Source: Candidatus Zixiibacteriota bacterium
GTDB lineage: Bacteria; Zixibacteria; MSB-5A5; GN15; FEB-12
NCBI GenBank assembly: GCA_019038695.1
Contig: JAHOYZ010000040.1
Coordinates: forward strand, 1-40,845
Length of the DNA stretch: 40,845 nt
Direction of reading: 5' to 3'
Positions 16,042 through 24,783 of this stretch are shown in pieces. Under the pieces are notes generated by a model. That model was not told where the DNA came from and made no database searches. It saw only the letters and a program-made list of their open reading frames with translations. Each line of letters begins with the position of its first letter. The first letter of the stretch is position 1. Made by a program: the position numbers and the translations under genes.

Positions 16042-17415
16042 ATGACTTCTGTACGCATATTACTCCTGTCAGTATTGATTGCAGTCAGCCTGGTTGGCAC
16101 TGCCGACGCTAATCTTCAGGAACAGATCCTCAGTGCCAGAGATCGTGTCCTGCCCGCGCTGGTTCATATTCAGCCGGTGATCAAGAACTATAGCACCGGC
16201 CAATTGGAAAAGCAGGCGGTGATCGGGTCGGGTGTAATTTTTCACACGGACGGATACGTGGTTACCAACTATCACGTGGCTGGTAAAGCCGAGCGGATAA
16301 TCTGCACCCTGGGAGATAAGGAGCAGGTGTCGGCGTCTTTTGTAGGCGGGGACCCACTGACGGATCTAGCTGTCATAAAACTGGACCTCGAAAACTATGA
16401 TGGGACACTCGGAGTTGCCGAGTTCGGTAACTCCGATTCGATTGAAGTTGGGCAATTTGTGTTGGCTATGGGTTCTCCGTTGTCACTCTCTCGCTCGGTT
16501 TCATTCGGCGTGATTTCAACTCGCGATCGCTATTTCAGTGCCGATGTCCGGCTTCCTACCGGTGAGCGAACGGGAAGATACAATTTGTGGATTCAGACCG
16601 ATGCCGCTATCAACCCCGGCAACTCCGGGGGACCGTTGGTAGATCTTTCCGGCCGTGTCATCGGTATCAATTCTCGTGCAACTATGTTCGCCAACAATCT
16701 CGGATTTGCCATTCCTATCAATGTCGTCCGTGAGGTCACGACCTCGATATTAGATCATGGTGAAGTAGTACGAAGCTGGATCGGCATTCATTGCCAGGCG
16801 TTGCAGAAAATGGAGGAGTTCTTCAATACGCACCGCGACGCCGGTGTTCTGGTGTCCTCAATCGATCCCGGATCGCCGGCGGAGGTCAGTTTTCTCGGGG
16901 CTGGTGATGTCATTCTGGAAATTGACAACGAGCCGGTATCGGCGCGGTTTCTCGAAGAACTTCCGGCTTTCTATAATAGAATTGCCCAGTTTAAACCAGG
17001 CTCCGAGCTCTCCCTGAAGGTATTGCGAGGAGATGAAACGTACAGTTTCAAGATCACTACCAAGCGGTTGGGTGATCTTCAGGGTGAGGATTTCGAGGCT
17101 GAGGGATGGGGTTTTACCGTGAAGGGTATTACCCGGCAGATGCAGATTGACAATAACCTTGACGACTCGCTGGGCGTGCTTGTGACAGGCGTCAAGCCAG
17201 GCGGGGCAGCAATGACCGGAAGTTTGAGACGAGAGGATGTAGTGACTGATGTCAATGGGACAATGGTTGCGGGCCTGACCGATTTTGTCACTGTTTATCA
17301 GTCGCTCGAAGAACTTACTGAGGGAAAGATACTGCTGACGGTCCGCCGTAATGGTAGCATTCGCTACGCCATAATAAAGATCAACCCGTCAATGAAGGAA
17401 CAGATCGATGAGTAA
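16042..17415 (+). CDS. HtrA/DegP-type periplasmic serine protease with two PDZ domains
   Basis: This 457-residue protease has a signal peptide (ILLLSVLIAVSLVGTADA). The trypsin-like domain has a full catalytic triad: H78 in VTNYHVAG, D108 in DPLTDLAVI and S195 in NPGNSGGPLVD. Two PDZ domains follow (about 245-335 and 355-445), with carboxylate-binding and hydrophobic-ligand surfaces typical of the DegP/DegQ group. Such proteins degrade or refold damaged exported proteins. The ATG is at 16042, five bases after GGGGAG; a TTG just before it is not needed. The following gene overlaps this one by 8 bases and encodes a dead paralogue, so the two are translationally coupled. Its place just after an ECF sigma run fits an envelope-stress role. 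Confidence 0.93.
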   Translation: MTSVRILLLSVLIAVSLVGTADANLQEQILSARDRVLPALVHIQPVIKNYSTGQLEKQAVIGSGVIFHTDGYVVTNYHVAGKAERIICTLGDKEQVSASFVGGDPLTDLAVIKLDLENYDGTLGVAEFGNSDSIEVGQFVLAMGSPLSLSRSVSFGVISTRDRYFSADVRLPTGERTGRYNLWIQTDAAINPGNSGGPLVDLSGRVIGINSRATMFANNLGFAIPINVVREVTTSILDHGEVVRSWIGIHCQALQKMEEFFNTHRDAGVLVSSIDPGSPAEVSFLGAGDVILEIDNEPVSARFLEELPAFYNRIAQFKPGSELSLKVLRGDETYSFKITTKRLGDLQGEDFEAEGWGFTVKGITRQMQIDNNLDDSLGVLVTGVKPGGAAMTGSLRREDVVTDVNGTMVAGLTDFVTVYQSLEELTEGKILLTVRRNGSIRYAIIKINPSMKEQIDE

Positions 17416-18844
17416 GCGTATGACCCCGGCTATGCCACTCCTGCTGGTGTTCGTGTTGGCGCTGGTTATGGTACCCGTTACGCAGGCCCAGAATTTTGAT
17501 TTTGAGTTTCTCGAACAGAAGGTCCGATCATTTGCTGTTATCATCGACATTAAGCTAGAAGTGTCGTTCGGGATTCATTCTGCCGAGCAGTCCGAACGCT
17601 ACCTGGGAACGATTGTTACACAGGACGGTATGGTTATTTTCGATGGTTCATCACTGACCAACAATGCCGGTCTGCCTGCGTTCTCAGGATTTACTGTCAA
17701 GACCGACCCAACGTATATAGAGGTATCCACCCTGGACGGAAAAACCTACGAGGCGGAGTATCTCGGTGTGGAACGCTTCACCGGGATCGGGTTTCTACAG
17801 GTTGATACAAAGGGTGACAAGTTTACACCGGTTGAGTTCAAGATCGACCGCGATTTCAAGCCCGGTGACTGGTTGGGGCTATATATGCTTCTGCCCGAGT
17901 TCATCACCCCACCCCTGGCGGCAGATGTCGGTATGATTTCGACCCTGGTCGAATCCCCGGAACGCTTCCCACTGACTGTTGGTTTCAACTCGTTGCAGAT
18001 AACTTCTGTTCTGTTCAATGCCGACTCCGAACCTGTGGGCGTGTTGGGAGCGTTGATGGATCCCTCAATGGCCAACACCGATGCGAGTGGCTTGCTGGAG
18101 TCATTCGGGCAATTTGGCATCCCGCTGTTGGGGGTCATAACCGCCGAACGGTTGGAGAAGATGATCGCCGATCCGCCCATTCAGGGTGAAATTGATCGTG
18201 GCTGGCTTGGAATCTCACTTCAGGCGCTGACAAAGGATATTGGCGAATACTGGGGATTGGACCTGCCAGGCGGTATTATTGTCAATGAGATCATTAGCGG
18301 CTCTCCTGCCGACAAATCCAGCCTGGAAGTTGGAGACATCATCAGTGAGGTCAACGGTCAACAGGTCGATGTGGACAAAGAGGAAAAACTGCCGGTATTC
18401 CAACGCCTGATGTCCGAACTTGGTCCCGGCGTTGCTGTCGAAATGACGGTGATCCGTCGCAATGAGACCGGGGCAGACACGTTAAAACTACTAGTTACCC
18501 TTGAGGCTGCACCGATGGTGGCGGCCGACGCTGACGAGTACGAGTGCGAAAGTCTGGAGTTCAAAGTTCGTAGTATGGTCTTTGCCGACTACATGACCAA
18601 CAACCTTGAGGTTGAAACATTTACGGGAGTGGTTGTTTCGGGACTCAAAAGAGGTGGCCCAGCCAATGTGGGTGGTCTGAGGATCGGCGATATTATCCAG
18701 CGTATTGGCGACACAGATATTGAATCCATCGAAGATGCTGAACAGGTTATGACCGGTGTCGAAACCGAACAACCCGGCGAAGTGATCTTCTTCATCTGGC
18801 GTCAGAGCCAGACTCTGTTTGTCAACGTCAAGACGAACTGGTAG
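17408..18844 (+). CDS. Catalytically dead HtrA paralogue (pseudoprotease) with two PDZ domains
   Basis: This 478-residue protein has the same architecture as its neighbour: a signal peptide (LLLVFVLALVMVPVTQA), a protease-like beta-barrel, and two PDZ domains (about 262-355, starting near RGWLGISLQAL, and 378-475). All three catalytic positions appear lost. The His region reads QDGMVIFDGSSL instead of TDGYVVTNYHV. The Asp region reads ERFTGIGFLQVD instead of DPLTDLAVIKLD. The GNSGGP loop is missing between SLQITSVLF and NADSEPVGVLG. The PDZ cores (GGIIVNEIISGSPADKSSLEVGDII) remain well conserved. The likely role is as a substrate-binding, adaptor or regulatory partner of the active HtrA, possibly in mixed oligomers. 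That is an inference from the 8-base overlap and shared layout. Confidence 0.85.
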   Translation: MSKRMTPAMPLLLVFVLALVMVPVTQAQNFDFEFLEQKVRSFAVIIDIKLEVSFGIHSAEQSERYLGTIVTQDGMVIFDGSSLTNNAGLPAFSGFTVKTDPTYIEVSTLDGKTYEAEYLGVERFTGIGFLQVDTKGDKFTPVEFKIDRDFKPGDWLGLYMLLPEFITPPLAADVGMISTLVESPERFPLTVGFNSLQITSVLFNADSEPVGVLGALMDPSMANTDASGLLESFGQFGIPLLGVITAERLEKMIADPPIQGEIDRGWLGISLQALTKDIGEYWGLDLPGGIIVNEIISGSPADKSSLEVGDIISEVNGQQVDVDKEEKLPVFQRLMSELGPGVAVEMTVIRRNETGADTLKLLVTLEAAPMVAADADEYECESLEFKVRSMVFADYMTNNLEVETFTGVVVSGLKRGGPANVGGLRIGDIIQRIGDTDIESIEDAEQVMTGVETEQPGEVIFFIWRQSQTLFVNVKTNW

Positions 18845-18949
18845 CTGGCGGCAATGTCTGCTCCCGAATACACTGGTAGCCCATCCAGAGTATATAACAT
18901 CGGGTGGGCGGTTAGCTTTTCCATCTTTCGTTGAATTATCGGACGAACC

Positions 18950-18982
18950 AAAAAAAAGCAGGCCCCGAAAAGGGCCTGCTTT
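18950..18982. terminator. Bidirectional Rho-independent terminator
   Basis: A perfect 8-base-pair stem (GCAGGCCC at 18958-18965, GGGCCTGC at 18972-18979) has a CGAAAA loop. It is flanked by eight A on the left (18950-18957) and TTT on the right. It is strongest for the minus-strand gene ending at 19009, where the A run reads as T, and weaker for the + strand htrA pair ending at 18844. Confidence 0.85.
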
Positions 18983-19008
18983 GAATAATCTATAATTCTG
19001 TGCAGGTA

Positions 19009-21111
19009 CTAATTCCCGCCGGTTGTCGTCGACATAATCAGACCGTCCTCACCAACAATCCACAGCTTATTCAGCGTTGAGTCACTGGTGCAGATATTGT
19101 TCAGGTTGGCGGGGGTCGGGCTGGGTTGCTTAGTCCAGGTAAGTCCGGCATTGACGGTATGCAGAATAGTTCCACCATAACCAACTATCCATCCGTTGGC
19201 GGAATCGGCAAAGAAAACAGTATTCAACCCAACTGTAGTATTAGCGGTAGAATCAACGACCCAGTTACTACCACCGTCGATAGTTCTCCAAATTGTACCC
19301 AAATTGCCTACCACCCAACCGGTGGTATCGTTGACAAAGGTGACGTCATGTAGATTGGAGATCAGTTCCTCGTTGGTCAGATTTGTCCATTCCGTTCCGC
19401 CGTCTTCAGTCTTCAGGATGGTGCCAGCCGTGCCCACGACCCAGCCAGTCAACTCGTCAACGAAGGCAATACCGGAAAGATCGGTGGTCAATATCAAGGA
19501 TAAGTCAGTCCAGGTTGCGCCACCATCGGTGGTCTTAAGTACCTTATCTACAGCAACGATCCAGCCAATATCCTGATTAAGGAAGAACATACCTTCGGCC
19601 CGGCTGGTCCATTCTTCATCATCAGTAGATTGCTTTATCCATGATTCTCCACCATTGGCTGTGTTCCAGATCGCTCCCTGGGTGGGAGTAAATCCGATAC
19701 TCCAGCCGGTGCTTTCATCCCAGAACTGAACCTCGGTGAACCACTCATCGACAAAGGATTCCTTATTTCGACGCCGGTATTCCCAGGTCTCGCCGCCATC
19801 GGTCGTCCTCAAAATAGCACCACCAAAACCAACTGCAAAACCCAAGCTGTCATTTACAAATGTGATATCCATCAGCGACGGTGTGCTAATGGTCCCACTC
19901 GGGTTTGCCTGCCAGGTCGTACCGCCATCGGATGTCTTTATCAGGGTCAGGGAACCAGCTGCTATCAGATTGCTCGTAGTCCGACTGGTAATGTCGTACA
20001 GATCATGAGTGACTTCGCTGGTCTGACTGGTCCAATTATTACCGCCGTCCGTGGTGTACAAAATCTTTCCGCCTTCACCGACGATCCAGCCGGTCGAGGT
20101 ATTATCAAAGCGTACTTTCAGCAGGTCCTCAGTGACATCCACGATTGAGGCATCGGTCCATGTAGCCCCACCGTCGGCAGTAGCCAGGACAACTCCGTCA
20201 TCACCAACCGCCAGGCCGGTTGTGTTACTCACCATAGCCACCGAGTTGATAGCTGTCGTAACACCACTGGTTACAGCATTCCATTCGGCCCACACTGTAT
20301 CGACAGTGTGCATAAGGGTGTCAAGAGTGATATAAATTGAATCCGGGATAGAGTCGTTAGGGTCTTCAACAAAAGTCGTCTCCGGTTCGGGCGGGTCAAG
20401 TGTATCGATAACAATTGTATCTATCACATTAAGCCATGTGATTGTGTCGATACTGACCGAGTCGGCAACGAGTCGACTGAAGATATCGTTATAATCCGAG
20501 CCGACAATAATTCGGCCGCTGTCGCCAACCGCCACCGCAGCATCACCAGAGATGTCCAGGCCGAACAGATCGGCGCTGCCATCATCGACACTGATTGAAT
20601 CCCAGGTTCGCCCGCCATCAAGCGAGAACAACACCTTTGATCCGCCGCCCACTGTTAATAGCTTGCGACCAGACAGGACTTTTAAGTCGAAAATCGTTCT
20701 GTCAGTAATTTCGGCTGAGGCGGAACTCCAGGTCAGGCCGCCATCGCCGGTTCGAAGTATCTTGCCATTATCGCCGACAGCCCATCCGGTGTCTGTATCC
20801 ATGAAATCCACATCCCAGATATCAGCTTCCGTTACACTGTTCAGCATGTGCCAGGAATCGCCTCCATCGTCGGTTCGAAGGATAATTCCGCCGAGCCCAG
20901 CCAGCCAGCCATTGTCTTCATCGACAAAGGAAACGCCTCGGAAGTGGTTACCCTCCAGCGTCAATTCATTGATAGACCAGGCGGATGACACTCCGTCGGT
21001 ACCTGTAACATCATCACTATCATCACAACTGGTAAACATGAGCATCCCGGCAACGGCAACAGCAGTTATCACCAGTAGTGCTTGAAGTCTGGATAAGCCT
21101 TTACGATTCAA
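19009..21111 (-). CDS. YCF48-like repeat lipoprotein, about 14 blades
   Basis: This protein of about 700 residues starts at the TTG at 21111, nine bases after GGAGGT; GTG at 21132 is an upstream alternative. The start gives a lipoprotein signal (RLQALLVITAVAVAGMLMFTSC). The body has about 14 units of the pattern 'V-x-F-x-D-x-x-x-GWxVGxxGxILxTxDGGxTW'. These match the photosynthesis-assembly-factor (YCF48-like) / BNR-like beta-propeller blades, enough for two seven-bladed propellers. An irregular, threonine- and aspartate-rich insert (about residues 225-285, ITWLNVIDTIVIDTLDPPEP and following) splits units 4 and 5. It probably faces the periplasm or the cell surface. A second 14-unit lipoprotein lies at 30897-32813. 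Confidence 0.87.
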   Translation of the reverse strand: MNRKGLSRLQALLVITAVAVAGMLMFTSCDDSDDVTGTDGVSSAWSINELTLEGNHFRGVSFVDEDNGWLAGLGGIILRTDDGGDSWHMLNSVTEADIWDVDFMDTDTGWAVGDNGKILRTGDGGLTWSSASAEITDRTIFDLKVLSGRKLLTVGGGSKVLFSLDGGRTWDSISVDDGSADLFGLDISGDAAVAVGDSGRIIVGSDYNDIFSRLVADSVSIDTITWLNVIDTIVIDTLDPPEPETTFVEDPNDSIPDSIYITLDTLMHTVDTVWAEWNAVTSGVTTAINSVAMVSNTTGLAVGDDGVVLATADGGATWTDASIVDVTEDLLKVRFDNTSTGWIVGEGGKILYTTDGGNNWTSQTSEVTHDLYDITSRTTSNLIAAGSLTLIKTSDGGTTWQANPSGTISTPSLMDITFVNDSLGFAVGFGGAILRTTDGGETWEYRRRNKESFVDEWFTEVQFWDESTGWSIGFTPTQGAIWNTANGGESWIKQSTDDEEWTSRAEGMFFLNQDIGWIVAVDKVLKTTDGGATWTDLSLILTTDLSGIAFVDELTGWVVGTAGTILKTEDGGTEWTNLTNEELISNLHDVTFVNDTTGWVVGNLGTIWRTIDGGSNWVVDSTANTTVGLNTVFFADSANGWIVGYGGTILHTVNAGLTWTKQPSPTPANLNNICTSDSTLNKLWIVGEDGLIMSTTTGGN

Positions 21112-21158
21112 GGTATGTATACCTCCCAACACAGGTTTCTTAGTTATCTGACGGGGCT

Positions 21159-21187
21159 AAACTAAGTTCTGTGCAACCTTATGTCAA
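21159..21187 (-). promoter_or_regulatory. Putative promoter of the YCF48-like lipoprotein gene
   Basis: On the minus strand a perfect -35 TTGACA (21187-21182) is followed after 17 bases by TAGTTT (21164-21159), a weak -10. The predicted start is about 40 bases before the preferred TTG start codon. Confidence 0.4.
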
Positions 21188-21258
21188 ACGAAATCGTGCC
21201 TGATATGACGCCTACGCAAGTTATGAATAGATCCGACCCGGAGAGAACAGTCTTTATC

Positions 21259-21756
21259 TCACCCACCACGCCGATCTTGCAGAGCGTACTCCGCTGTGAG
21301 AGAAATCACAAAAAGCATAGCGCAGCTGCTTTCGAACGTTGGTGAGTATGGTCGGGTGTGGTGAGTTGTTAGGCCACTAAGCTCCCAATAATGGACAATA
21401 CTCCAATTGGAAGCAATAGGGTCCACTGCGTTAGGCGGATTAGTTTTTTTACTCCAATTCCCAGCAAGTGCGATAACCAGAAACACGATGGCATACGCTA
21501 CAAACTGACCACCGATAAACAGAGCAAGTACATTACTACCCTTGCCAATTGGATTCACACCCAAATACAGCAATGCGATTGCCGACGCGAACAGAATAAC
21601 GGTGACCATGTGCCAGCAAGCATGAAGCGTTGCCTTTGGAACCGCGGCTAAGTCACAATGTAAAAATGGCTTGATGACGTCAAACTGACCTCTAGTTAGG
21701 TGAATAAACGCCGTAACAAGCCCAATCCCTCCTGATACAAGCCACCAGTAATTCAT
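21259..21756 (-). CDS. Small hypothetical membrane protein
   Basis: This protein of 165 residues starts at the ATG at 21756, preceded by GGAGAG six bases away; the frame extends further up but without a better site. Hydrophobic segments are seen at about residues 4-20 (WWLVSGGIGLVTAFIHL), 45-70 (ACWHMVTVILFASAIALLYLGV) and 80-102 (LALFIGGQFVAYAIVFLVIALAG). The tail of about 55 residues is polar and does not look like a membrane segment, and its last third (from SPTFESSC) reads as if it could lie beyond a decayed original stop. I do not recognise a family. It sits downstream of the DUF4846 gene (49 bases), probably in one transcript. Confidence 0.6.
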   Translation of the reverse strand: MNYWWLVSGGIGLVTAFIHLTRGQFDVIKPFLHCDLAAVPKATLHACWHMVTVILFASAIALLYLGVNPIGKGSNVLALFIGGQFVAYAIVFLVIALAGNWSKKTNPPNAVDPIASNWSIVHYWELSGLTTHHTRPYSPTFESSCAMLFVISLTAEYALQDRRGG

Positions 21757-21805
21757 ATTCTCTCTCCATTTGACTATCACCGCTGGCGGCGGCCTATTGA
21801 GGAGG

Positions 21806-22675
21806 TTATAATCCTTGCCAGCGGAAGCTTCCATGGTGTGAATAGTCCGCGACCAATTCCAACATTCGGCTGGCAGTGATCCAGGGATCGTCCCGATCGA
21901 GGTTCACTAGCGGTATATGAAAATCACAGGCCACCGGGCACCCAGTTGCTACACAATAAAGTCGCTCACCGGTCACGTTAGTTATCATGTTGAGAACGAA
22001 ATAGACTGCTCCCTTCGCGCCTATCTCATTGTAGCCTATGAAGATGTCCCCAGGGGCGACATCTTTGATTGCGACAGAGTCGCAATTGGTCGCCAGACTC
22101 TTATAGGTAGAATGTCTCTGGAGCATGTTTAGAAACCGGTAATACTCATTGGCGCTGGAATCTCTGGGTTCACTTGGACGAAACATGACTTTCCCCAGTC
22201 CGGAAAGAGTCTCTTTGCTGTGAAGCCATGTGGGATAGTCGAAAGTATCGCCGCCTTTTAGCGCAATTGCCAAATCAACTTCACGGTGGGTGTGTACCAG
22301 ATACTCCGCCAGAATATATAATGGGAAACCAACGTCAGAAAAAGTGGGTCCTTTCCACGGGAGGTGCACAACGCGGGAGATATCCTTTGACTCGAACTCC
22401 TTGCCCCCTTTCCAAACGCCCACCGGTTTGTGCCGATGCCAAAGCGGAAAGCCGGAAATCCAGGACTGGTATGGAGTCAATTTGGCTGAGTCTGGCCAAC
22501 TGTAACCATCCGGAAGGTCAAACTCCCCCTCAAACGAAAAAGCGGTATCTTTCATTGTAAAGAAAGGGTATTTTTCCGCGAAAGCGGCGGCCATCTGCTC
22601 TCCGGGATCAGATTGAGCCTGTATCCCTGCGACCAGAACCAACTGTAATAATAGGCACCATGAGATCAATCGCAT
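21806..22675 (-). CDS. Secreted DUF4846-like protein
   Basis: This 289-residue protein has a signal peptide (RLISWCLLLQLVLVAGIQA). The mature part carries the features of the DUF4846 family: a 'SWISGFPLWHRHKPV' segment, 'SRVVHLPWKG', 'PLYILAEYLVHTHREVDLAIALKGGDTFDYPTWL', and a late 'VAPGDIFIG' segment. The family has no established activity. The start is set by overlap: the TGA of the preceding gene shares a base with this ATG (TGATG), which implies translational coupling. An in-frame ATG at 22696 lies inside the upstream gene and is less likely. Confidence 0.78.
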   Translation of the reverse strand: MRLISWCLLLQLVLVAGIQAQSDPGEQMAAAFAEKYPFFTMKDTAFSFEGEFDLPDGYSWPDSAKLTPYQSWISGFPLWHRHKPVGVWKGGKEFESKDISRVVHLPWKGPTFSDVGFPLYILAEYLVHTHREVDLAIALKGGDTFDYPTWLHSKETLSGLGKVMFRPSEPRDSSANEYYRFLNMLQRHSTYKSLATNCDSVAIKDVAPGDIFIGYNEIGAKGAVYFVLNMITNVTGERLYCVATGCPVACDFHIPLVNLDRDDPWITASRMLELVADYSHHGSFRWQGL

Positions 22676-23016
22676 CAGTCTTCCATCTCCTTCCACAATT
22701 TAACGGCCCGACGGATGTGAGGAATCGTAATTGATCCTCCAGCTATCAAACCAACGGACATCACTTCATCGAACTCTTCATCGGTGATGCCCGCCTCACG
22801 AGATCGAATAGTATGGTAGGTCACACAATCATCGCATCTCAAAACCAGCGACGCCACCAATCCGAGCAGTTCCTTAGTCCTGGCATCCAGGGCGCCATCT
22901 CGATAAACGGCGGTGTCGAGCGAAAAGAACCGCTTGATATTAAGATTGCTGCGCGAGAGAAGGACTTCATTAAGCCGCTCTCGTTCCTCTCTAAACTCTT
23001 TTACTCTGTCGGACAT
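22675..23016 (-). CDS. Carboxymuconolactone decarboxylase / AhpD-like protein
   Basis: This 113-residue protein is of the CMD/AhpD family. The redox or structural motif CxxCxxxH is present as C61, C64 and H68 (RCDDCVTYH), followed by AGITDEEFDEVMSVGLIAGGS, the usual second half of the domain. Family members include alkylhydroperoxidase partners and decarboxylases. The CxxC points to a thiol-based peroxidase-like or disulfide function rather than a true lactone decarboxylase. It is the first gene of a three-gene minus-strand run (with the DUF4846 and small membrane proteins). I cannot name a specific substrate. Confidence 0.87.
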   Translation of the reverse strand: MSDRVKEFREERERLNEVLLSRSNLNIKRFFSLDTAVYRDGALDARTKELLGLVASLVLRCDDCVTYHTIRSREAGITDEEFDEVMSVGLIAGGSITIPHIRRAVKLWKEMED

Positions 23017-23123
23017 AATTGGCTCCCAAATTTGTTTTCAGAATATAGTCCGGGGGAGCATCCCGGGCAACGGCAATCGGCAGAAACCTCGGCTTGGGGC
23101 AGCCGATTGCGGCGAAACCACCA

Positions 23124-23192
23124 GTAGGTCAGGAGGCTTGTCCTCCTGATGCAGAAGTCAGGACCGCAATCCGCCGCGGTGGACTGACCTAC
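23124..23192. repeat. 69-base palindromic intergenic element with 9-base terminal inverted repeats
   Basis: The element begins GTAGGTCAG (23124-23132) and ends with its exact inverse CTGACCTAC (23184-23192). Next to the left end lies a hairpin with stem CAGGAGG / CCTCCTG and loop CTTGT (about 23130-23148). The centre is G+C-rich and contains CCGCCGCGG. It fills the gap between the nth and AhpD-like genes. It looks like a small non-autonomous repeat (REP/MITE-like). No second copy is evident in the window. Confidence 0.5.
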
Positions 23193-23266
23193 AAATCTGA
23201 CTATCAATCATGCCCAAACAAATTAGAGCATGGCACCCTGCGACTGATGGTACAAAGTCCAGAAAA

Positions 23267-23923
23267 TCATGTAGTGGAAGAGGGACAAAGCCCTCCCAGG
23301 AAACAACTTTCACAGGCCGGGCTCCGAGCCAAACATATCTCCCGGCCGTGGTAGATCAACAGGTGCGAAAAAACGATCCAGTCTTTCTCGGGAATGATCT
23401 TCATCAAATCGCATTCTACCCCAACAGGGTCTTTTCGAACTGTTAACTTCAATCTACGGCTGATACGGCCTACATGCGTATCTACAACAATTCCCTCCGC
23501 CAGGCCATATGCAGCCCCAAGAATAACAGAGGCCGTTTTTCGACCGATTCCGGTCAGTTTTATCAGTTCTGGTAACGTCTCTGGCATTTTACCGCCATGC
23601 CGGGCGAGTAACTGCTGAGCCGAGGTCTTGATGAATCGCGCTTTGCTGTTGAAAAAGCCTGTTGACCGAATATCGACGGCCAGATCGATCAACTCAACTT
23701 CGGCGAAATCAGTCACCGAACGATATTTCCGAAACAGACCGGGCGTCACCCGGTTCACGCGCTTATCGGTACATTGGGCGGATAGGATTGTGGCCACCAT
23801 GAGTTGGTGAGCTGTTTTAAAATTGAGAGTACAATCGGCATCCGGATAGTGCATACTCAAAAGCCGGATGATCTTGCGGGTACGAGCAATCTTATCAGCG
23901 AGTTTCTCTCGTGGCATGGTCAT
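23267..23923 (-). CDS. nth: Endonuclease III (DNA glycosylase/AP lyase)
   Basis: This 218-residue base-excision repair enzyme removes oxidised pyrimidines and cleaves the abasic site. The helix-hairpin-helix LTGIGRKTASVIL contains the catalytic lysine K129, and the catalytic aspartate D148 lies in VVDTHVGRI. The C-terminal iron-sulfur cluster site CLARSPACESCFLGGLC has the expected C-X6-C-X2-C-X5-C spacing. The length is normal for the family. The ATG at 23923 overlaps the prmC stop by four bases (ATGA), so it is coupled to the rpmE-prfA-prmC run. It is the last gene of that run. Confidence 0.95.
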   Translation of the reverse strand: MTMPREKLADKIARTRKIIRLLSMHYPDADCTLNFKTAHQLMVATILSAQCTDKRVNRVTPGLFRKYRSVTDFAEVELIDLAVDIRSTGFFNSKARFIKTSAQQLLARHGGKMPETLPELIKLTGIGRKTASVILGAAYGLAEGIVVDTHVGRISRRLKLTVRKDPVGVECDLMKIIPEKDWIVFSHLLIYHGREICLARSPACESCFLGGLCPSSTT

Positions 23924-24783
23924 TCGTCACAGGAAAGAATCACTACTCGGTCGATATCATTGAGGTCTTTCAGGATTGCAATCGATTGAAAGCGATCATC
24001 AGTTTCGGTCAGGCGGCTTACGCGGTCGGCCTGATTGTAGCCGATTTCCATCATTATCCGTCCCCCACGAGCAAGATAGGCCGGAGCGGCTTCAATGATA
24101 TGTGCGATCGCACTGAGGCCGTCATCGTCGGCGACCAAAGATACCTTAGGATCGGCCAGTACTTCGGGCGGGAGATCGCGGTACTCTTCCTCCGATATAT
24201 AAGGTGGATTCGAAAGAATCAGGTCGAATCGTTCAGTGGAATCAATGCTGGAGAAGAAGTCGGACTGGAGAAACTTTATCCGGTCGGTTCCGCCCAGCTC
24301 TTTTGTGTTTTGCTGGGCTATTTCCAGAGCTTCGTTTGAGATATCAGCCGCCACGATTGAGCAATTTTCCAGTTCGTTGGCCAGCGTCACAGAAACCACC
24401 CCAGAGCCAACTCCCATATCAAGAATCTTCGGTTGTTCGTATTTGCGGCTGCGGACAAAACCCATAGCCGCCTGACACAACATCTCTGTCTCAGGGGTAG
24501 GCACCATCACTGCTGGCGACACAACGAATCGACGGCCATAAAACCAGGCCTCACCGAGGATGAATTGAAGAGGATAACGAGTCATCCGGCGGGCGACGAT
24601 CTCCTCGAGCCGAGCGAGAAGTTCTTCAGTTAGCAGTTTTTCTCCGTCGAGGTATAACTTGAGCCGATCGACATTCAGCAAGTAGCAGAGAATTATTTCT
24701 ACTTCAGCCAAACCCTGATCAATGCCGGCTTTTACCAGGCGATCACTTAGTTTTGCAATAAGGAGCGGTAGTCTCAGGTTCAC
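23920..24783 (-). CDS. prmC: Peptide chain release factor N5-glutamine methyltransferase
   Basis: This 287-residue enzyme (HemK/PrmC) methylates the glutamine of the GGQ motif of release factors. A helical N-terminal domain is followed by the motif FILGEAWFYGRRFVV, the SAM site ILDMGVGSGVVSVTLA, and the substrate-binding NPPY motif in LILSNPPYISEEEYRDLPPEV. It sits in the same run as prfA, as in most bacteria, but here a 333-codon membrane-protein gene lies between the two, overlapping prmC by four bases. Confidence 0.95.
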   Translation of the reverse strand: MNLRLPLLIAKLSDRLVKAGIDQGLAEVEIILCYLLNVDRLKLYLDGEKLLTEELLARLEEIVARRMTRYPLQFILGEAWFYGRRFVVSPAVMVPTPETEMLCQAAMGFVRSRKYEQPKILDMGVGSGVVSVTLANELENCSIVAADISNEALEIAQQNTKELGGTDRIKFLQSDFFSSIDSTERFDLILSNPPYISEEEYRDLPPEVLADPKVSLVADDDGLSAIAHIIEAAPAYLARGGRIMMEIGYNQADRVSRLTETDDRFQSIAILKDLNDIDRVVILSCDE

